NCBI RefSeq assembly: GCF_001424045.1
Contig: NZ_LMQB01000001.1
Span: 62,002 to 126,001, forward strand
Direction of reading: 5' to 3'
Length of the DNA stretch: 64,000 nt
From: Rhizobium sp. Leaf371
Lineage (GTDB): Bacteria > Pseudomonadota > Alphaproteobacteria > Rhizobiales > Rhizobiaceae
Shown here: in pieces, positions 44,438 to 53,397 of the stretch
Layout of the letters: every line of letters starts with the position of its first letter
Position numbering within the stretch: position 1 is the first letter of the stretch
Position numbers and translations under genes: made by a program
The notes under the pieces: generated by a model
What the model was told of the DNA's origin: nothing
Database searches by the model: none
Seen by the model: only the letters and a program-made list of their open reading frames with translations

Positions 44438-46780
44438 ATGGCCTTGACCAAAACGAACCTTCGCGGACGCGGCATGATCCCCGGAAGTCCTCCGGGTGAC
44501 GAGGATACGCAGCGCCTGATCGAGGCGACGCGCCGGCTGGCCAATGAAGCGGCCCGTCTCTATGGCCCGCGCACCGACATCGCCGAACGCCATTACTGGC
44601 TGGAGACGATGGTCAACCATATTCCCGATTACATCTATGCCAAGGATCTGCAGGGCCGCTTTCTCATCGCCAACGAGGCGACCGTGCGCGACAACGGCTT
44701 TGCCGAGATGCACCAGATCGTGGGTCTCACCGATTTCGACCTCCACGCCGAAGACGTCGCGGCCCGGATCGCCGATGGTGAAAGGCAGGTTATCGCCAGC
44801 GGCGAGCCGATCATCGGCCTGGAGGAACGGGCAGCCGTCGACAAGGGCAACGAACGCTGGCTGATGACGTCGAAGGTGCCGCTGCGCGACAAGCTCGGCC
44901 GGACGATCGGCACCGTCGGCGTCTCCCGGGACATCACCGACCGCAAGCGGGCCGAGCAGCTGATGATCGGCCAGACGCGCGTTCTGGAGATGATCGCCAA
45001 GGACACGCCTCTCGAGGATCTCTTCCACGAACTGATCCTGATGATCGAAGCGCATGTGCCGGGCGTCCAGGGGTCCATCTACATGCTGACGGAGGACGGG
45101 CAGCGGCTGCTGAAGGGCGTCGCCCCCGGTCTCGACCCGGCCTACACGGCGGCGCTGGAAGGCTTTCCGATCGGTCCGAACAGCGGCTCCTGCGGCACGG
45201 CTGCCTATCGCGGCGAGCCGGTCTTCGTCGGCGATATCCTCACCGACCCGCTTTGGGCGCCCTATGTCGATTTCGTGCGGCCTTTCGCGTTTCGGGCCTG
45301 CTGGGCCGCGCCGCTCCTGTCCTTTCACGGCAAGGTGCTCGGCACCTTCGCGCTCTACTCCAAGACCGCCGGCCTGCCGGCAGACCCGGTTCGCGACCTG
45401 ATCGCCATGGCCGCGCGCCTCGCGGCGATCGCCATCGAGCGGCGGGAGGCGGCCGAGCGCATCCATTTCATGGCGCATCACGACGCGCTCACCGGCCTGC
45501 CCAACCGCGTCATGCTCGACGGACAGATGGAACGGGCGATGCTGGATGCGCGCCAGAAGGGCGAGTGGGTGGCGCTGGCCTTCCTCGATCTCGACAATTT
45601 CAAGCTCGTCAATGACAGCCTCGGCCATACGGCCGGCGACGAGCTGCTGCGCACCGTCGCGCAGCGGATGAGCCTCTGCGTGCGCCAGGGCGACATGATC
45701 ATCCGTGTCGGCGGCGACGAGTTCATCATTCTGCTCACCGGCCTGCAGGCCGACCGGGAGCTGGTTCTTGCGCGGTTCGAGGGTATTCGCGGCGCGATCG
45801 CCCGTCCGATGACGCTGGCCGGGCAGACCCTGCAGGTCACCTGCAGCATGGGCGTCGTGTGCTATCCGGAGCAGGGCGAGAGTACGGGCGAGCTGCTGGC
45901 CAATGCGGATGCCGCCATGTATCGGGCGAAGGCCTTCGGGCGAAACAACCTCAAGCTCTTCTCGTCGGAGATGGCGGATGCGGCGCTTGCCAAGCTGGTG
46001 CGCGTCGAAGCCCTGCGGCAGGCGCTGGAGCAGAGCGAATTCGTGCTGCACTACCAGCCGCAGCTCGATCTCGCCTCGGGCCGCATCTTTGCGGCTGAAG
46101 CGCTTCTGCGCTGGGACCATCCGGAACACGGCCTGATCTCGCCGGCCGAATTCGTGCCGCTGGCCGAGGAAACCGGGCTGATCGTCGAGATCGGCGAATG
46201 GGTTCTCGATGCCGCCTGTCGCCAGAACCGGGCCTGGCAGGATGCGGGGCTCCCGAACCTCATCGTCAGCGTCAACGTCTCGGCCCGCCAGTTCGCAGAA
46301 AAGGCCTGGGTCTCCCGCGTCGCCCGGACGCTGGCCGAAACCGGGCTCGACCCGCGATTCCTGGAGCTCGAGCTGACCGAAAGCCTGATCATGCAGGACG
46401 TGCCCCAGGCGATCGCCACCATGCACGAGCTGGAAGCGCTCGGCGTGCGGCTCGCCATCGACGATTTCGGCACCGGTTATTCCAGCCTGAGCGCGCTCAA
46501 GCGCTTTCCCGTCAGCCGCCTGAAGATCGATCGGTCCTTCGTGAAGGATATTCCCGACGACGAGGACGACATGGCGATCACGGCGGCGATCATCTCGCTC
46601 GCGCAGAAGCTCAAGCTCGACGTGATCGCCGAGGGCGTCGAAACGCAGGAGCAGCTCGATTTCCTGCGCGCTTCCGGCTGCAACGAAATCCAGGGCTACT
46701 GGGTCAGCCGGCCGCTGCCGCCGGCCGCCTTCGTCTCGCAGCTTTGCCGGGACACGGCGCTGGGCGCTCCGAGCGTCTGA
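44438..46780 (+). CDS. PAS-GAF-GGDEF-EAL cyclic-di-GMP protein
   Basis: A 780-residue cytoplasmic signalling protein. PAS (IPDYIYAKDLQGRFLIANEATVRDNG) lies at about 60-180. GAF is at about 190-335 (NSGSCGTAAYRGEPVFVGDI). GGDEF has an intact RVGGDEF active site, so it may make c-di-GMP. EAL has EALLRW and DDFGTGYSSLSALK with the catalytic residues, so it may degrade c-di-GMP too. The direction cannot be told. There are no membrane helices. ATG 44438 sits directly against GGGAG, so TTG 44444, with correct spacing, may be the real start. No gene follows in the same transcript. Confidence 0.95.
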   Translation: MALTKTNLRGRGMIPGSPPGDEDTQRLIEATRRLANEAARLYGPRTDIAERHYWLETMVNHIPDYIYAKDLQGRFLIANEATVRDNGFAEMHQIVGLTDFDLHAEDVAARIADGERQVIASGEPIIGLEERAAVDKGNERWLMTSKVPLRDKLGRTIGTVGVSRDITDRKRAEQLMIGQTRVLEMIAKDTPLEDLFHELILMIEAHVPGVQGSIYMLTEDGQRLLKGVAPGLDPAYTAALEGFPIGPNSGSCGTAAYRGEPVFVGDILTDPLWAPYVDFVRPFAFRACWAAPLLSFHGKVLGTFALYSKTAGLPADPVRDLIAMAARLAAIAIERREAAERIHFMAHHDALTGLPNRVMLDGQMERAMLDARQKGEWVALAFLDLDNFKLVNDSLGHTAGDELLRTVAQRMSLCVRQGDMIIRVGGDEFIILLTGLQADRELVLARFEGIRGAIARPMTLAGQTLQVTCSMGVVCYPEQGESTGELLANADAAMYRAKAFGRNNLKLFSSEMADAALAKLVRVEALRQALEQSEFVLHYQPQLDLASGRIFAAEALLRWDHPEHGLISPAEFVPLAEETGLIVEIGEWVLDAACRQNRAWQDAGLPNLIVSVNVSARQFAEKAWVSRVARTLAETGLDPRFLELELTESLIMQDVPQAIATMHELEALGVRLAIDDFGTGYSSLSALKRFPVSRLKIDRSFVKDIPDDEDDMAITAAIISLAQKLKLDVIAEGVETQEQLDFLRASGCNEIQGYWVSRPLPPAAFVSQLCRDTALGAPSV

Positions 46781-46808
46781 TAGGGCGACCTCCGTGCCTT
46801 TTAAGCTT

Positions 46809-46836
46809 CGCTTGGCAAACCTCGCTTGGCAAGCCT
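46809..46836. repeat. 14-bp direct repeat after the GGDEF-EAL gene
   Basis: cgcttggcaaacct (46809) and cgcttggcaagcct (46823) are adjacent and differ by one base, 28 nt after the stop of the GGDEF-EAL gene. No reading frame uses it. It belongs to the same class as the other short repeats at gene ends here. Confidence 0.75.
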
Positions 46837-47063
46837 CGCGCCAGCACCTCCCTGCCATAAAGGGCGACAACCGCCGACAGCGGATGGATGCAAAGTTGCA
46901 ACGGTCCTAAAAAACCCTGCAGGGCCTGCTGTTCCTCCGTTTGTCGCGCACTAGCTAGGCTGTTGTGCTCCATGAAGCCGAAGGCACGGTTCCGTTCTCC
47001 CAGCGGTCCGGTGCGGTCGGCCAAACGGACCATGATCGTCGCGTCAACCGGAAGTCCGCCCCC

Positions 47064-47864
47064 ATGAGCCCGCTCAAGCCTCCGATGTCCCCTCTGTCCC
47101 GCCGGCAGTTTCTGAACCTGAGCGGCGTGGCTGCTGCCACGGCTGCCCTGTCGGCCTGCAACTACACGTCCAACACCGCCAGCTTCAATGCCGAGACCCG
47201 GCCGTATTTCCGCAATCCGGAGTTCGACAATCGTTTCGCTCCGGCCAATGGCGGTTACGCGACCTTCGGCCAGCCCCAGAATGCCGCCTACATGACGGGC
47301 CTGCCGCCGCAGTCCGCCTATGCCGCCAGCATCTACGGCCCCGTGGTCGATGACGGCTTCGCCATTCCCGCCGTGCCCTATCAGGAGATCGATCCGCGCT
47401 TCTACCGCCAGGAAGTGGCCGATCCCTTCGGAGAGGCGCCGGGCACGATCATCGTCGATACGCAGGATCGGTTTCTCTACCTGACCGAGCCGGGCGGACG
47501 GGCGATGCGCTACGGCGTCGGCATCGGGCGCGAGGGCTTTGCCTGGTCCGGCCGCGGCGTCATCCAGTGGAAGCAGAAATGGCCGCGCTGGAAGCCACCG
47601 AACGAAATGGTCGCGCGTCAGCCGCATCTCGCCGCCTATTCGATCGAGAACGGCGGCATGGAGCCCGGCCTCTCCAATCCGCTGGGCGCGCGCGCCATGT
47701 ACATCTTCAAGGATGGGCAGGATACGCTCTACCGCCTGCACGGCTCGCCGGAATGGCAGTCGATCGGCAAGGCCGTCTCGTCCGGCTGCGTTCGCCTGAT
47801 CAACCAGGATGTCATCGATCTCTACGATCGCGTGCGGACGAAATCGCCGATCCTCGTCGTCTGA
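47064..47864 (+). CDS. L,D-transpeptidase (YkuD family), Tat/lipoprotein-type signal
   Basis: A 266-residue envelope enzyme that would make L,D-crosslinks in peptidoglycan or attach proteins to it. The N-terminus combines a twin-arginine motif (LSRRQFLNLSGVAAATAAL) with a lipobox-like LSAC, suggesting a Tat-exported lipoprotein. The YkuD domain runs from about 130 to the end, with the catalytic motif HGSPEW...SSGCVRL (Cys in SGCVR). The ATG at 47064 is preceded by CCGGAAG 8 nt upstream; the frame remains open further upstream without support. An intrinsic terminator follows 47 nt after the stop. Confidence 0.93.
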   Translation: MSPLKPPMSPLSRRQFLNLSGVAAATAALSACNYTSNTASFNAETRPYFRNPEFDNRFAPANGGYATFGQPQNAAYMTGLPPQSAYAASIYGPVVDDGFAIPAVPYQEIDPRFYRQEVADPFGEAPGTIIVDTQDRFLYLTEPGGRAMRYGVGIGREGFAWSGRGVIQWKQKWPRWKPPNEMVARQPHLAAYSIENGGMEPGLSNPLGARAMYIFKDGQDTLYRLHGSPEWQSIGKAVSSGCVRLINQDVIDLYDRVRTKSPILVV

Positions 47865-47911
47865 TCGTCGGCGTCCGTCCGGAGGTTATAAATTTCTCGA
47901 CCTGGCACAAG

Positions 47912-47934
47912 ACCGGCGGCTTCGCCGGTTTTTT
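47912..47934 (+). terminator. Intrinsic terminator of the L,D-transpeptidase gene
   Basis: ACCGGCG (47912-47918), loop GCTT and CGCCGGT (47923-47929) are followed by six T residues counting the last stem base. It is a canonical terminator, 47 nt after the stop. Confidence 0.9.
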
Positions 47935-47949
47935 CTCGGCGGCTCGGCG

Positions 47950-48348
47950 TCAGTGCCGGCCTGTCTCGATGATGTCGGCCAGCGCCTTGAGATTGTCCGA
48001 GGTCAGCGGCTTTTCGAAATACCGTTTCACGAAGTCGTATTGCAGCGCCTTGTTCCGGTCCGTGCCGAGGTGCGAACTGGTCAGCATCACCACGAGCGGT
48101 GCAGGGCCGTCGAGCCCCCGGGCGAAATCGCGCGCATAGGTCTCCAGAAATTCGAAACCGTTCATGACCGGCATGTTGATGTCGAGGATGATCGCGTCCG
48201 GCTGTTCCCGGCGCAGCATCTCCAGCCCCTCGCGGCCGTTGAGCGCCTGCACGACCTTGATCGTCGGGTCGAAGCGCTGGATCGTATAGCCGCAGATGAA
48301 GAGATCCGTCTCATCGTCGTCGATGATCAGGAGGGAGCCTATGGTCAT
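47950..48348 (-). CDS. Single-domain response regulator
   Basis: A 132-residue stand-alone receiver domain. The acidic cluster is LLIIDDDETDLF, the phosphoacceptor Asp is in AIILDINMPVMNGFEFL, and the Thr/Lys pair is in VVMLTSS and FEKPLTSDN. There is no output domain, so it would act by protein contacts. The ATG at 48348 overlaps the histidine kinase stop (ATGA), and the pair is coupled. Together they resemble the hybrid-less PAS kinase-receiver pairs in which the receiver relays to another protein. It converges with the L,D-transpeptidase gene. Confidence 0.93.
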   Translation of the reverse strand: MTIGSLLIIDDDETDLFICGYTIQRFDPTIKVVQALNGREGLEMLRREQPDAIILDINMPVMNGFEFLETYARDFARGLDGPAPLVVMLTSSHLGTDRNKALQYDFVKRYFEKPLTSDNLKALADIIETGRH

Positions 48349-50369
48349 GCGTCGTTCCTCTGGGGCAATCGTATGACAAATTGGCTGCCTTTGTCGAGCC
48401 GGACGTAGGCCACGGTGCCGCCGAGATGCTCGGCGCTCTTTCTGACGATGTAGAGGCCGAGACCGCTGCCGTCGGCGCGGGAGGGGTGGAAGCGCTTGAA
48501 CATCTGGAACAGGTTCGTCTCGTCCCCAGGGTCGAGCCCGAGGCCGTTGTCGGAAATGCGCAGGTCCAGCCATCCGTCGCGCGCCATGGCGGCGTCGATC
48601 GCGACGCGGCGCGCGCCCTCGTCGGGGTCTGCATATTTGATGGCGTTCGAGATGAGATTGTCGAGGATCATGCGCAGGCGCGCAGGCTTGGTGCGGATGG
48701 TGAGGTCGTCTGCGACATCGACCGTAAACGACACCTGCCGGGCGGGATCGATGAAGCGCAGGCGCTCGATCGTTTCCTCGACGGCAGACAGCAGGGGAAC
48801 CGCCGTCACGGGCTCGTCCAGCAGGCGGCTGCGCTTCAGCTGGATGATGTTCTCGATCAGTCCGTCGAGTTTCTGAAGGCCGCGCTCGATCCGCTCAATA
48901 ACCGGCGTCATCTGCGCCGTCGGGGTCTTGAGGCCGATCATGTCGCGCATGATGGTGGTGAGGCCGATGGAGGAGGCGATCGGCGCCCGCAGATCGTGGG
49001 AGGTGCGGTAGGCGAATTCCTCAAGCTCGGCATTGGCTTCGAGGATTTCCTGTTCGTGCCGTTTCCGCTGGGAGATATCGCGGATGATGCCGCTGTAGAG
49101 CACCGTGCGATCGAGCTCGATGCGGGCGACCGAAAGGTCGAGCGGGAAGCGGGTGCCGCTGCGGCGCATGCCCTCGGTCTCCCGGGCGGAGCAGGCGATC
49201 TCGGTGCTCTCGACGTCGCTGCCTGATGCCGGCAGGAAGCCGGGAATGAGGGCGCGGACGTCATGGCCGAGCATGTCCTCGGTGCGATAGCCGAAGATCG
49301 TTTCCATGGCATGGTTGGTCGAGAGGATCTGGCCGCCTGCGTCGATGGTGACGATCCCGTCTGCGGCGGTATCGATGATCGCGCTCAGGCGCTCCTGGCT
49401 TTCGCGCAGCTTCAGGGCGATGCCGCGATAGCTCTGCGCGTTGCGAAAGGCATAGACGATCAGGCCGGCATAGACGATGCCGGAAACGACCAGAAGCCCG
49501 GCGAGGATTGCCTGGGAGGCCGGTTTGCCCTGGGGATCGATGCTGATCGTCGCGCCCGTCCCCTCGAAGGCATCCTGCAGGTCGAGCAAGGTCAGAAGCA
49601 GGAGGAGCAGATAGCTCGCCGCACCGAGCATGGCGGCGATGGTCGCGGCGTCGTAGTCGAGCTCCTCGACCCGCAGGAAGATCATGGGCAGGGCGAGGGC
49701 TGCAAAACAGAGCGCGGTGTGCGGCGACATATGGCCGTAGCGGGGCCAGTCGCTTTCTGTCACCAGCTGGAGCCCGTAGCCGAGCAGCGTCGCGGCAGCC
49801 GTCATGAAGACGGTCGCGGCGAAGACGATGCGCAGGAGCGTCGGCTTGCCGGTGAGGGCGCTGACGAGGATGCAGATGCCGAGAAGGGCGAAGGAGAGCG
49901 CCGTGCCGCTCGCCAGATGTCCGGGATAGGGCGATGTCTGGCGGAAGGGATCGAGCATCAGCCGATCGAGCGGGTGCCCCGTCAAGAGGATCGGCTCCAG
50001 CAGGAAGACGAGGCCGATGAGCACCACGACGATCGACAGGATGGCCGCAACCCGGCCCCTCTCGTGCAGGAGAGCGACAACGGCGAAGCCGATCAGAACG
50101 AAACTGACGGCGGTGTTGAACTGCATGCGGAAGAGAATGGGGAGGGTGTCGGCGAGGAAGCCGACCTTCAGGAGCCAGAGAGCGCCGATGCCGAGGCCGA
50201 CGGCGACGCAGAACCAGGCCGCCGCCATCCCGGCCATGTGCCAGCCTCGCTTCTGCCGTGGCAGCGCGACGGGATCGACCGACGAGGACCGTTTCCGGGT
50301 CACGTCACGGTCTTGCGCGCCAATCGGCCGCAACGACCCGTGCTCATCCATCGCGTGCGCGCGAACCAT
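48345..50369 (-). CDS. Membrane sensor histidine kinase with PAS domain
   Basis: A 674-residue protein. The N-terminal half has about eight hydrophobic helices between residues 48 and 310, an MHYT/MASE-like sensor. A PAS domain is at about 325-440 (IIDTAADGIVTIDAGGQILSTNHAMETIFGY). The histidine kinase core has the H-box FAYRTSHDLRAPIASSIGL (phospho-His), N-box ILDNLISNAIKYADPDEG and G-boxes DNGLGLDPG and GSGLGLYIVRKSAEHLGG. Its short stop overlaps the response regulator start (ATGA). The start is not certain; ATG 50369 sits very near a GGAGGG. Confidence 0.9.
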   Translation of the reverse strand: MVRAHAMDEHGSLRPIGAQDRDVTRKRSSSVDPVALPRQKRGWHMAGMAAAWFCVAVGLGIGALWLLKVGFLADTLPILFRMQFNTAVSFVLIGFAVVALLHERGRVAAILSIVVVLIGLVFLLEPILLTGHPLDRLMLDPFRQTSPYPGHLASGTALSFALLGICILVSALTGKPTLLRIVFAATVFMTAAATLLGYGLQLVTESDWPRYGHMSPHTALCFAALALPMIFLRVEELDYDAATIAAMLGAASYLLLLLLTLLDLQDAFEGTGATISIDPQGKPASQAILAGLLVVSGIVYAGLIVYAFRNAQSYRGIALKLRESQERLSAIIDTAADGIVTIDAGGQILSTNHAMETIFGYRTEDMLGHDVRALIPGFLPASGSDVESTEIACSARETEGMRRSGTRFPLDLSVARIELDRTVLYSGIIRDISQRKRHEQEILEANAELEEFAYRTSHDLRAPIASSIGLTTIMRDMIGLKTPTAQMTPVIERIERGLQKLDGLIENIIQLKRSRLLDEPVTAVPLLSAVEETIERLRFIDPARQVSFTVDVADDLTIRTKPARLRMILDNLISNAIKYADPDEGARRVAIDAAMARDGWLDLRISDNGLGLDPGDETNLFQMFKRFHPSRADGSGLGLYIVRKSAEHLGGTVAYVRLDKGSQFVIRLPQRNDA

Positions 50370-50445
50370 CCCTCCAGGTCACCCTCCGCTTCCCCTTGCA
50401 CCACCAGAGATCACGGCCGGCGGGCGTCGTCAACGCATCCTTACT

Positions 50446-50961
50446 CTAAAGCGCGTCGTCGGCCGATATCGCGGGGTCGCTCGGCCGGGACAGGCGGTCG
50501 GTCAGCGCTTCCAGGACGGTTCGCAGCGCCTCGGCCTCGCCGGTGCTGCACCCGATCGCGCTGCCGATGGCCGTCTGCACATGGCCGGCCTCCGCCTGCA
50601 GGGCTTCGCCCTTCCCGGTCAGCGCGATGTTGACCTGCCGCTCGTCCTTGCGGTCGCGCGTGCGGCTGACCAGGCCGGCGGCGTCGAGCCGCTTGAGGAG
50701 CGGGGACAGCGTGCCGGAATCGAGCCCCAGCTGCTCCCCGATCTGCTTCACCGTCATAACCCTGTGCTCCCACAATGCGAGAAGCACGAGATATTGCGGG
50801 TAGGTCAGGCCGAAGCGGTCGAGCAGCGGTTTGTAGGTCCGGTTGAAGGCGTGGGACAGCGAATAGACCGCGAAGCAAAGCTGGTCTTCGAGCGGCAAGG
50901 GAATGCTGAAAGACACCGCCTGTGCCGCCTTCTCCGTCCCGTCTGCCGTCCGCTTTTTCAT
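50446..50961 (-). CDS. ohrR: Organic-hydroperoxide-sensing MarR-family repressor OhrR
   Basis: A 171-residue repressor. The sensing Cys is in LEDQLCFAVYS (about residue 29). The MarR winged helix is VKQIGEQLGLDSGTLSPLLKRLDAAGLVSRTRDRKDERQVNIALT. Oxidation of the Cys by organic peroxides would release DNA. The C-terminal tail is longer than in Bacillus OhrR, by about 20 residues. It is divergent from ohr, and the 139-nt gap has two AT-rich palindromes that fit its operators. Confidence 0.94.
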   Translation of the reverse strand: MKKRTADGTEKAAQAVSFSIPLPLEDQLCFAVYSLSHAFNRTYKPLLDRFGLTYPQYLVLLALWEHRVMTVKQIGEQLGLDSGTLSPLLKRLDAAGLVSRTRDRKDERQVNIALTGKGEALQAEAGHVQTAIGSAIGCSTGEAEALRTVLEALTDRLSRPSDPAISADDAL

Positions 50962-50990
50962 GCTGTGAACCTACAGGAAGCGACGGAAAA

Positions 50991-51031
50991 TTGCAATTTG
51001 CAAAATTGGATTGCGTGCAATTGAATTGTGC
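50991..51031. promoter_or_regulatory. OhrR operators in the ohrR-ohr gap
   Basis: Two AT-rich sites stand out in GC-rich DNA. TTGCAATTTGCAA lies at 50991-51003. GCAATTGAATTGTGC lies at 51017-51031 and contains the CAATTNAATTG core of known OhrR boxes. The second is just upstream of TTATAAA (51033-51039), a likely -10 for ohr. Confidence 0.75.
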
Positions 51032-51100
51032 GTTATAAAGGCCGGGAAGACGGAAGTTCTTCTTCACGAAACGCGTCGAAAGCGACGACAGGAGACCCCA

Positions 51101-51523
51101 ATGGCTATTCTCTACACCACCAAAGCTTCTGCGACCGGCGGCCGTGCAGGTCGCGCCGTGTCCGAAAACGGCGTGCTCGACGTCGTCCTGACCGTTCCGA
51201 AGGAACTCGGTGGCGATGGCGCCACGGGCACGAACCCCGAGCAGCTCTTCGCGGCCGGCTATTCCGCCTGCTTCCTCGGTGCTCTCAAGAATGTAGCGGG
51301 CAAGGAAAAGATCAAGGTTCCGGAAGAGACCAAGGTCACGGCGACGGTCGGCATCGGCCCGCGCGACGATGGTACCGGCTTCGGCATCGACGTCTCCCTG
51401 CTCGTCGACATCCCCGGCCTCGACCGCGAAACCGCAGAACGGCTGGTCGCTGCCGCCCATATCGTCTGCCCCTACAGCCATGCCATGCGCACATCGACGG
51501 AAGTGCCGGTCAAGGTGGCCTGA
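51101..51523 (+). CDS. ohr: Organic hydroperoxide resistance protein Ohr
   Basis: A 140-residue Cys-based peroxidase that reduces fatty-acid and other organic hydroperoxides with lipoylated proteins as electron source. Both catalytic Cys are present: Cys57 in AAGYSACFLGAL and Cys123 in AHIVCPYSHAMR. The opening YTTKASATGGRAGRA is conserved. AGGAG precedes the ATG by about 7 nt; the in-frame extension to 51011 runs through the promoter and is rejected. It is divergent from ohrR and ends in a strong terminator. Confidence 0.97.
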   Translation: MAILYTTKASATGGRAGRAVSENGVLDVVLTVPKELGGDGATGTNPEQLFAAGYSACFLGALKNVAGKEKIKVPEETKVTATVGIGPRDDGTGFGIDVSLLVDIPGLDRETAERLVAAAHIVCPYSHAMRTSTEVPVKVA

Positions 51524-51567
51524 CAGGCCGGCTGAGGCGATCGCCGACAGGCGAGACCAAATCGAGA

Positions 51568-51601
51568 GGGTGGAGACGGCGCGTCCGTTTCCACCCTTTT
51601 T
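51568..51601 (+). terminator. Intrinsic terminator of ohr
   Basis: GGGTGGA (51568-51574) with an inner ACGG/CCGT stem pairs with TCCACCC (51590-51596) and is followed by five T residues. It is 45 nt after the ohr stop. Confidence 0.9.
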
Positions 51602-51716
51602 CGGTTGATACGTTCTCATTCTCTTACATAATTCGCGTCACGCGTGTGGATTTGATCGTGACACAGAAGGATGCCATCATGCCCGTGCGAAGCACGATGA
51701 ATGCGAAGAGGGCAGA

Positions 51717-52505
51717 ATGTCGGAAGAGCATGGAAAATTCATCTGGACGGAACTGATGACGAACGATCGGGAGGCGGCGGGTGCGTTCTACCGCACGGTT
51801 GTCGGCTGGACCACGGTCGAAATGTCGGATTATGATTACACGGTTTTCGAGGCGGCCCGGCCGGATGGCGATGGGCGGGCCGGCATTGCCGGCATGATGC
51901 GCGTACCGCCGGAGCTGCTGGCGGAAAACGTTCCGCCGAACTGGACGGCCTATGTGTCCGTTTCCGACTGCGATGCCACGGTGGCGAAGGTTGCGGCGCT
52001 CGGCGGCACGATCCGGCGGCCACCGGAAGATATCCCCGAGATCGGGCGTTTCGCCGTCATCGCCGATCCGCACGGGGCCGTGCTCTGTATCATGACGCCG
52101 GTGCCGATGGACGTTCCGCCGCGGCCGATCCCGCCGACGTCGCCCGGGCAGTTCGGTTGGTACGAGCTCTATGCCGATGATTGCGAAGCCGCCTTTGCCT
52201 TCTATGCGGAGGTCTTCGGCTGGACGGTCGATCACGACATGGATATGGGCGAGCTCGGCATCTACAGGATCTTTGCCCATGACGGGCAGGTCGTCGGCGG
52301 CATGATGACCCGCATGCCGCAAATGCAGAAGGCATTCTGGGCCGCCTACATCACGGTCGACAGGCTCGACGCGGCCGTCTCCCGCCTCGTGTCCGGCGGC
52401 GGCAGCGTCCTCAACGGCCCGATGGAGGTTCCGGGCCCGGCCTATATCGTCAACGCCGTCGATCCGCAGGGCGCGTTTTTCTCGCTGGTGGCAGCCGAGC
52501 GGTAG
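51717..52505 (+). CDS. Two-domain VOC-family protein
   Basis: A 262-residue protein with tandem VOC (glyoxalase-fold) domains. Domain 1 is at 5-125 (GKFIWTELMTNDREAAGAFYRTVVGW). Domain 2 is at 140-262 (GQFGWYELYADDCEAAFAFYAEVFGW). The paired start motif WTELMTND/WYELYADD and the DPHGA/DPQGA end motifs are typical of the CFP30B/AntraQ-like two-domain group. The His ligand of glyoxalase I is replaced by other residues at the start of each domain, so metal binding is uncertain. GAAGAGGGC precedes the ATG. Substrate unknown. Confidence 0.87.
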   Translation: MSEEHGKFIWTELMTNDREAAGAFYRTVVGWTTVEMSDYDYTVFEAARPDGDGRAGIAGMMRVPPELLAENVPPNWTAYVSVSDCDATVAKVAALGGTIRRPPEDIPEIGRFAVIADPHGAVLCIMTPVPMDVPPRPIPPTSPGQFGWYELYADDCEAAFAFYAEVFGWTVDHDMDMGELGIYRIFAHDGQVVGGMMTRMPQMQKAFWAAYITVDRLDAAVSRLVSGGGSVLNGPMEVPGPAYIVNAVDPQGAFFSLVAAER

Positions 52506-52641
52506 ACGACGCCGGCGTCCGCGATATCGCTCACGAATGGGGTCCGGACGTCGTTCCGTTCGGGCCTTTGCGGCCCGCGTCCAGCAGGGCCTGCGAGCGC
52601 GGTTTGGAGAGCGATGTCGTCATAAGCGTTCCGGGCGCACC

Positions 52642-53274
52642 TCAGCGCCGGGCTTCGGTCGCCATGCGCACGGCGAGACCGGCCAGCACCGTTCCCATGA
52701 TCCAGCGCTGGACGGTGGCGAAACCCGGCTTGGCGATGAGGAATTTCGAGATCGAGCCGGCGGAGAAGGACATCGTGGCGTTCACCGCAACGCTGACGAC
52801 GATCTGCACCGATCCAAGGACAAGCGCCTGAACGAGCACGCTGCCATTGCCGGGATGAATGAATTGCGGCAGCAGCGAGAGGTACATGACGGCGATCTTC
52901 GGATTGAGAACGCTGGTGGCAAAGCCCATGAGAAAAAGTTTTCGCGGGCTGTCCTTCGGCAGGTTCCGGACCTGAAAAGGGGACCCTCCACCGGGACGCA
53001 CGGCCTGCCATGCGAGCCAGAGCAGGTAGATGGCGCCGGCGAAGCGCAAGGCGTCATAGGCATAGGGCACGGCGAGCATCAGCGCCGTGAGGCCGAAGGC
53101 GGCGCAGAGGAGATAGACGACGAAGCCGAGCGCGACGCCGCCAAGCGAGATCAGGCCGGCCGCGGGGCCCTGGCAGATCGACCGGGAAACGAGATAGACC
53201 ATGTTCGGCCCCGGCGTCAGAGCCATGCCCAGAGCGATGAGCATGAAGCCGATCAGGCTGTTGATATCCGGCAT
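52642..53274 (-). CDS. LysE/RhtB-family amino-acid exporter
   Basis: A 210-residue inner-membrane protein with about six helices. It has the family start (INSLIGFMLIALGMALTPGPNMVYLVSRSICQGPAAG), including the TPGPN motif. FATSVLNPKIAVMYLSLLPQFI is the conserved loop. It exports an amino acid or derivative, not identifiable. AAGGAGG lies 6 nt before the ATG at 53274; a very long in-frame extension upstream is spurious. Confidence 0.92.
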   Translation of the reverse strand: MPDINSLIGFMLIALGMALTPGPNMVYLVSRSICQGPAAGLISLGGVALGFVVYLLCAAFGLTALMLAVPYAYDALRFAGAIYLLWLAWQAVRPGGGSPFQVRNLPKDSPRKLFLMGFATSVLNPKIAVMYLSLLPQFIHPGNGSVLVQALVLGSVQIVVSVAVNATMSFSAGSISKFLIAKPGFATVQRWIMGTVLAGLAVRMATEARR

Positions 53275-53397
53275 GCGCGCCTCCTTCAGCGATGGGTTGC
53301 AAGACCGTAGACGCAGCACCTTGCGAAAGGAAGACCTCCCACCGGGCTCTGTCCGCGTGCTACCTTGGGCCCGGGATGTACGGGAGACACGGGAAAC

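Noticed and set aside
42653-46870. A 1405-codon open frame on the minus strand
   Set aside because: It is a shadow antisense to the GGDEF-EAL gene and the TIGR03808 gene. Composition is Arg/Asp/Gln/His-rich and lacks any family pattern.
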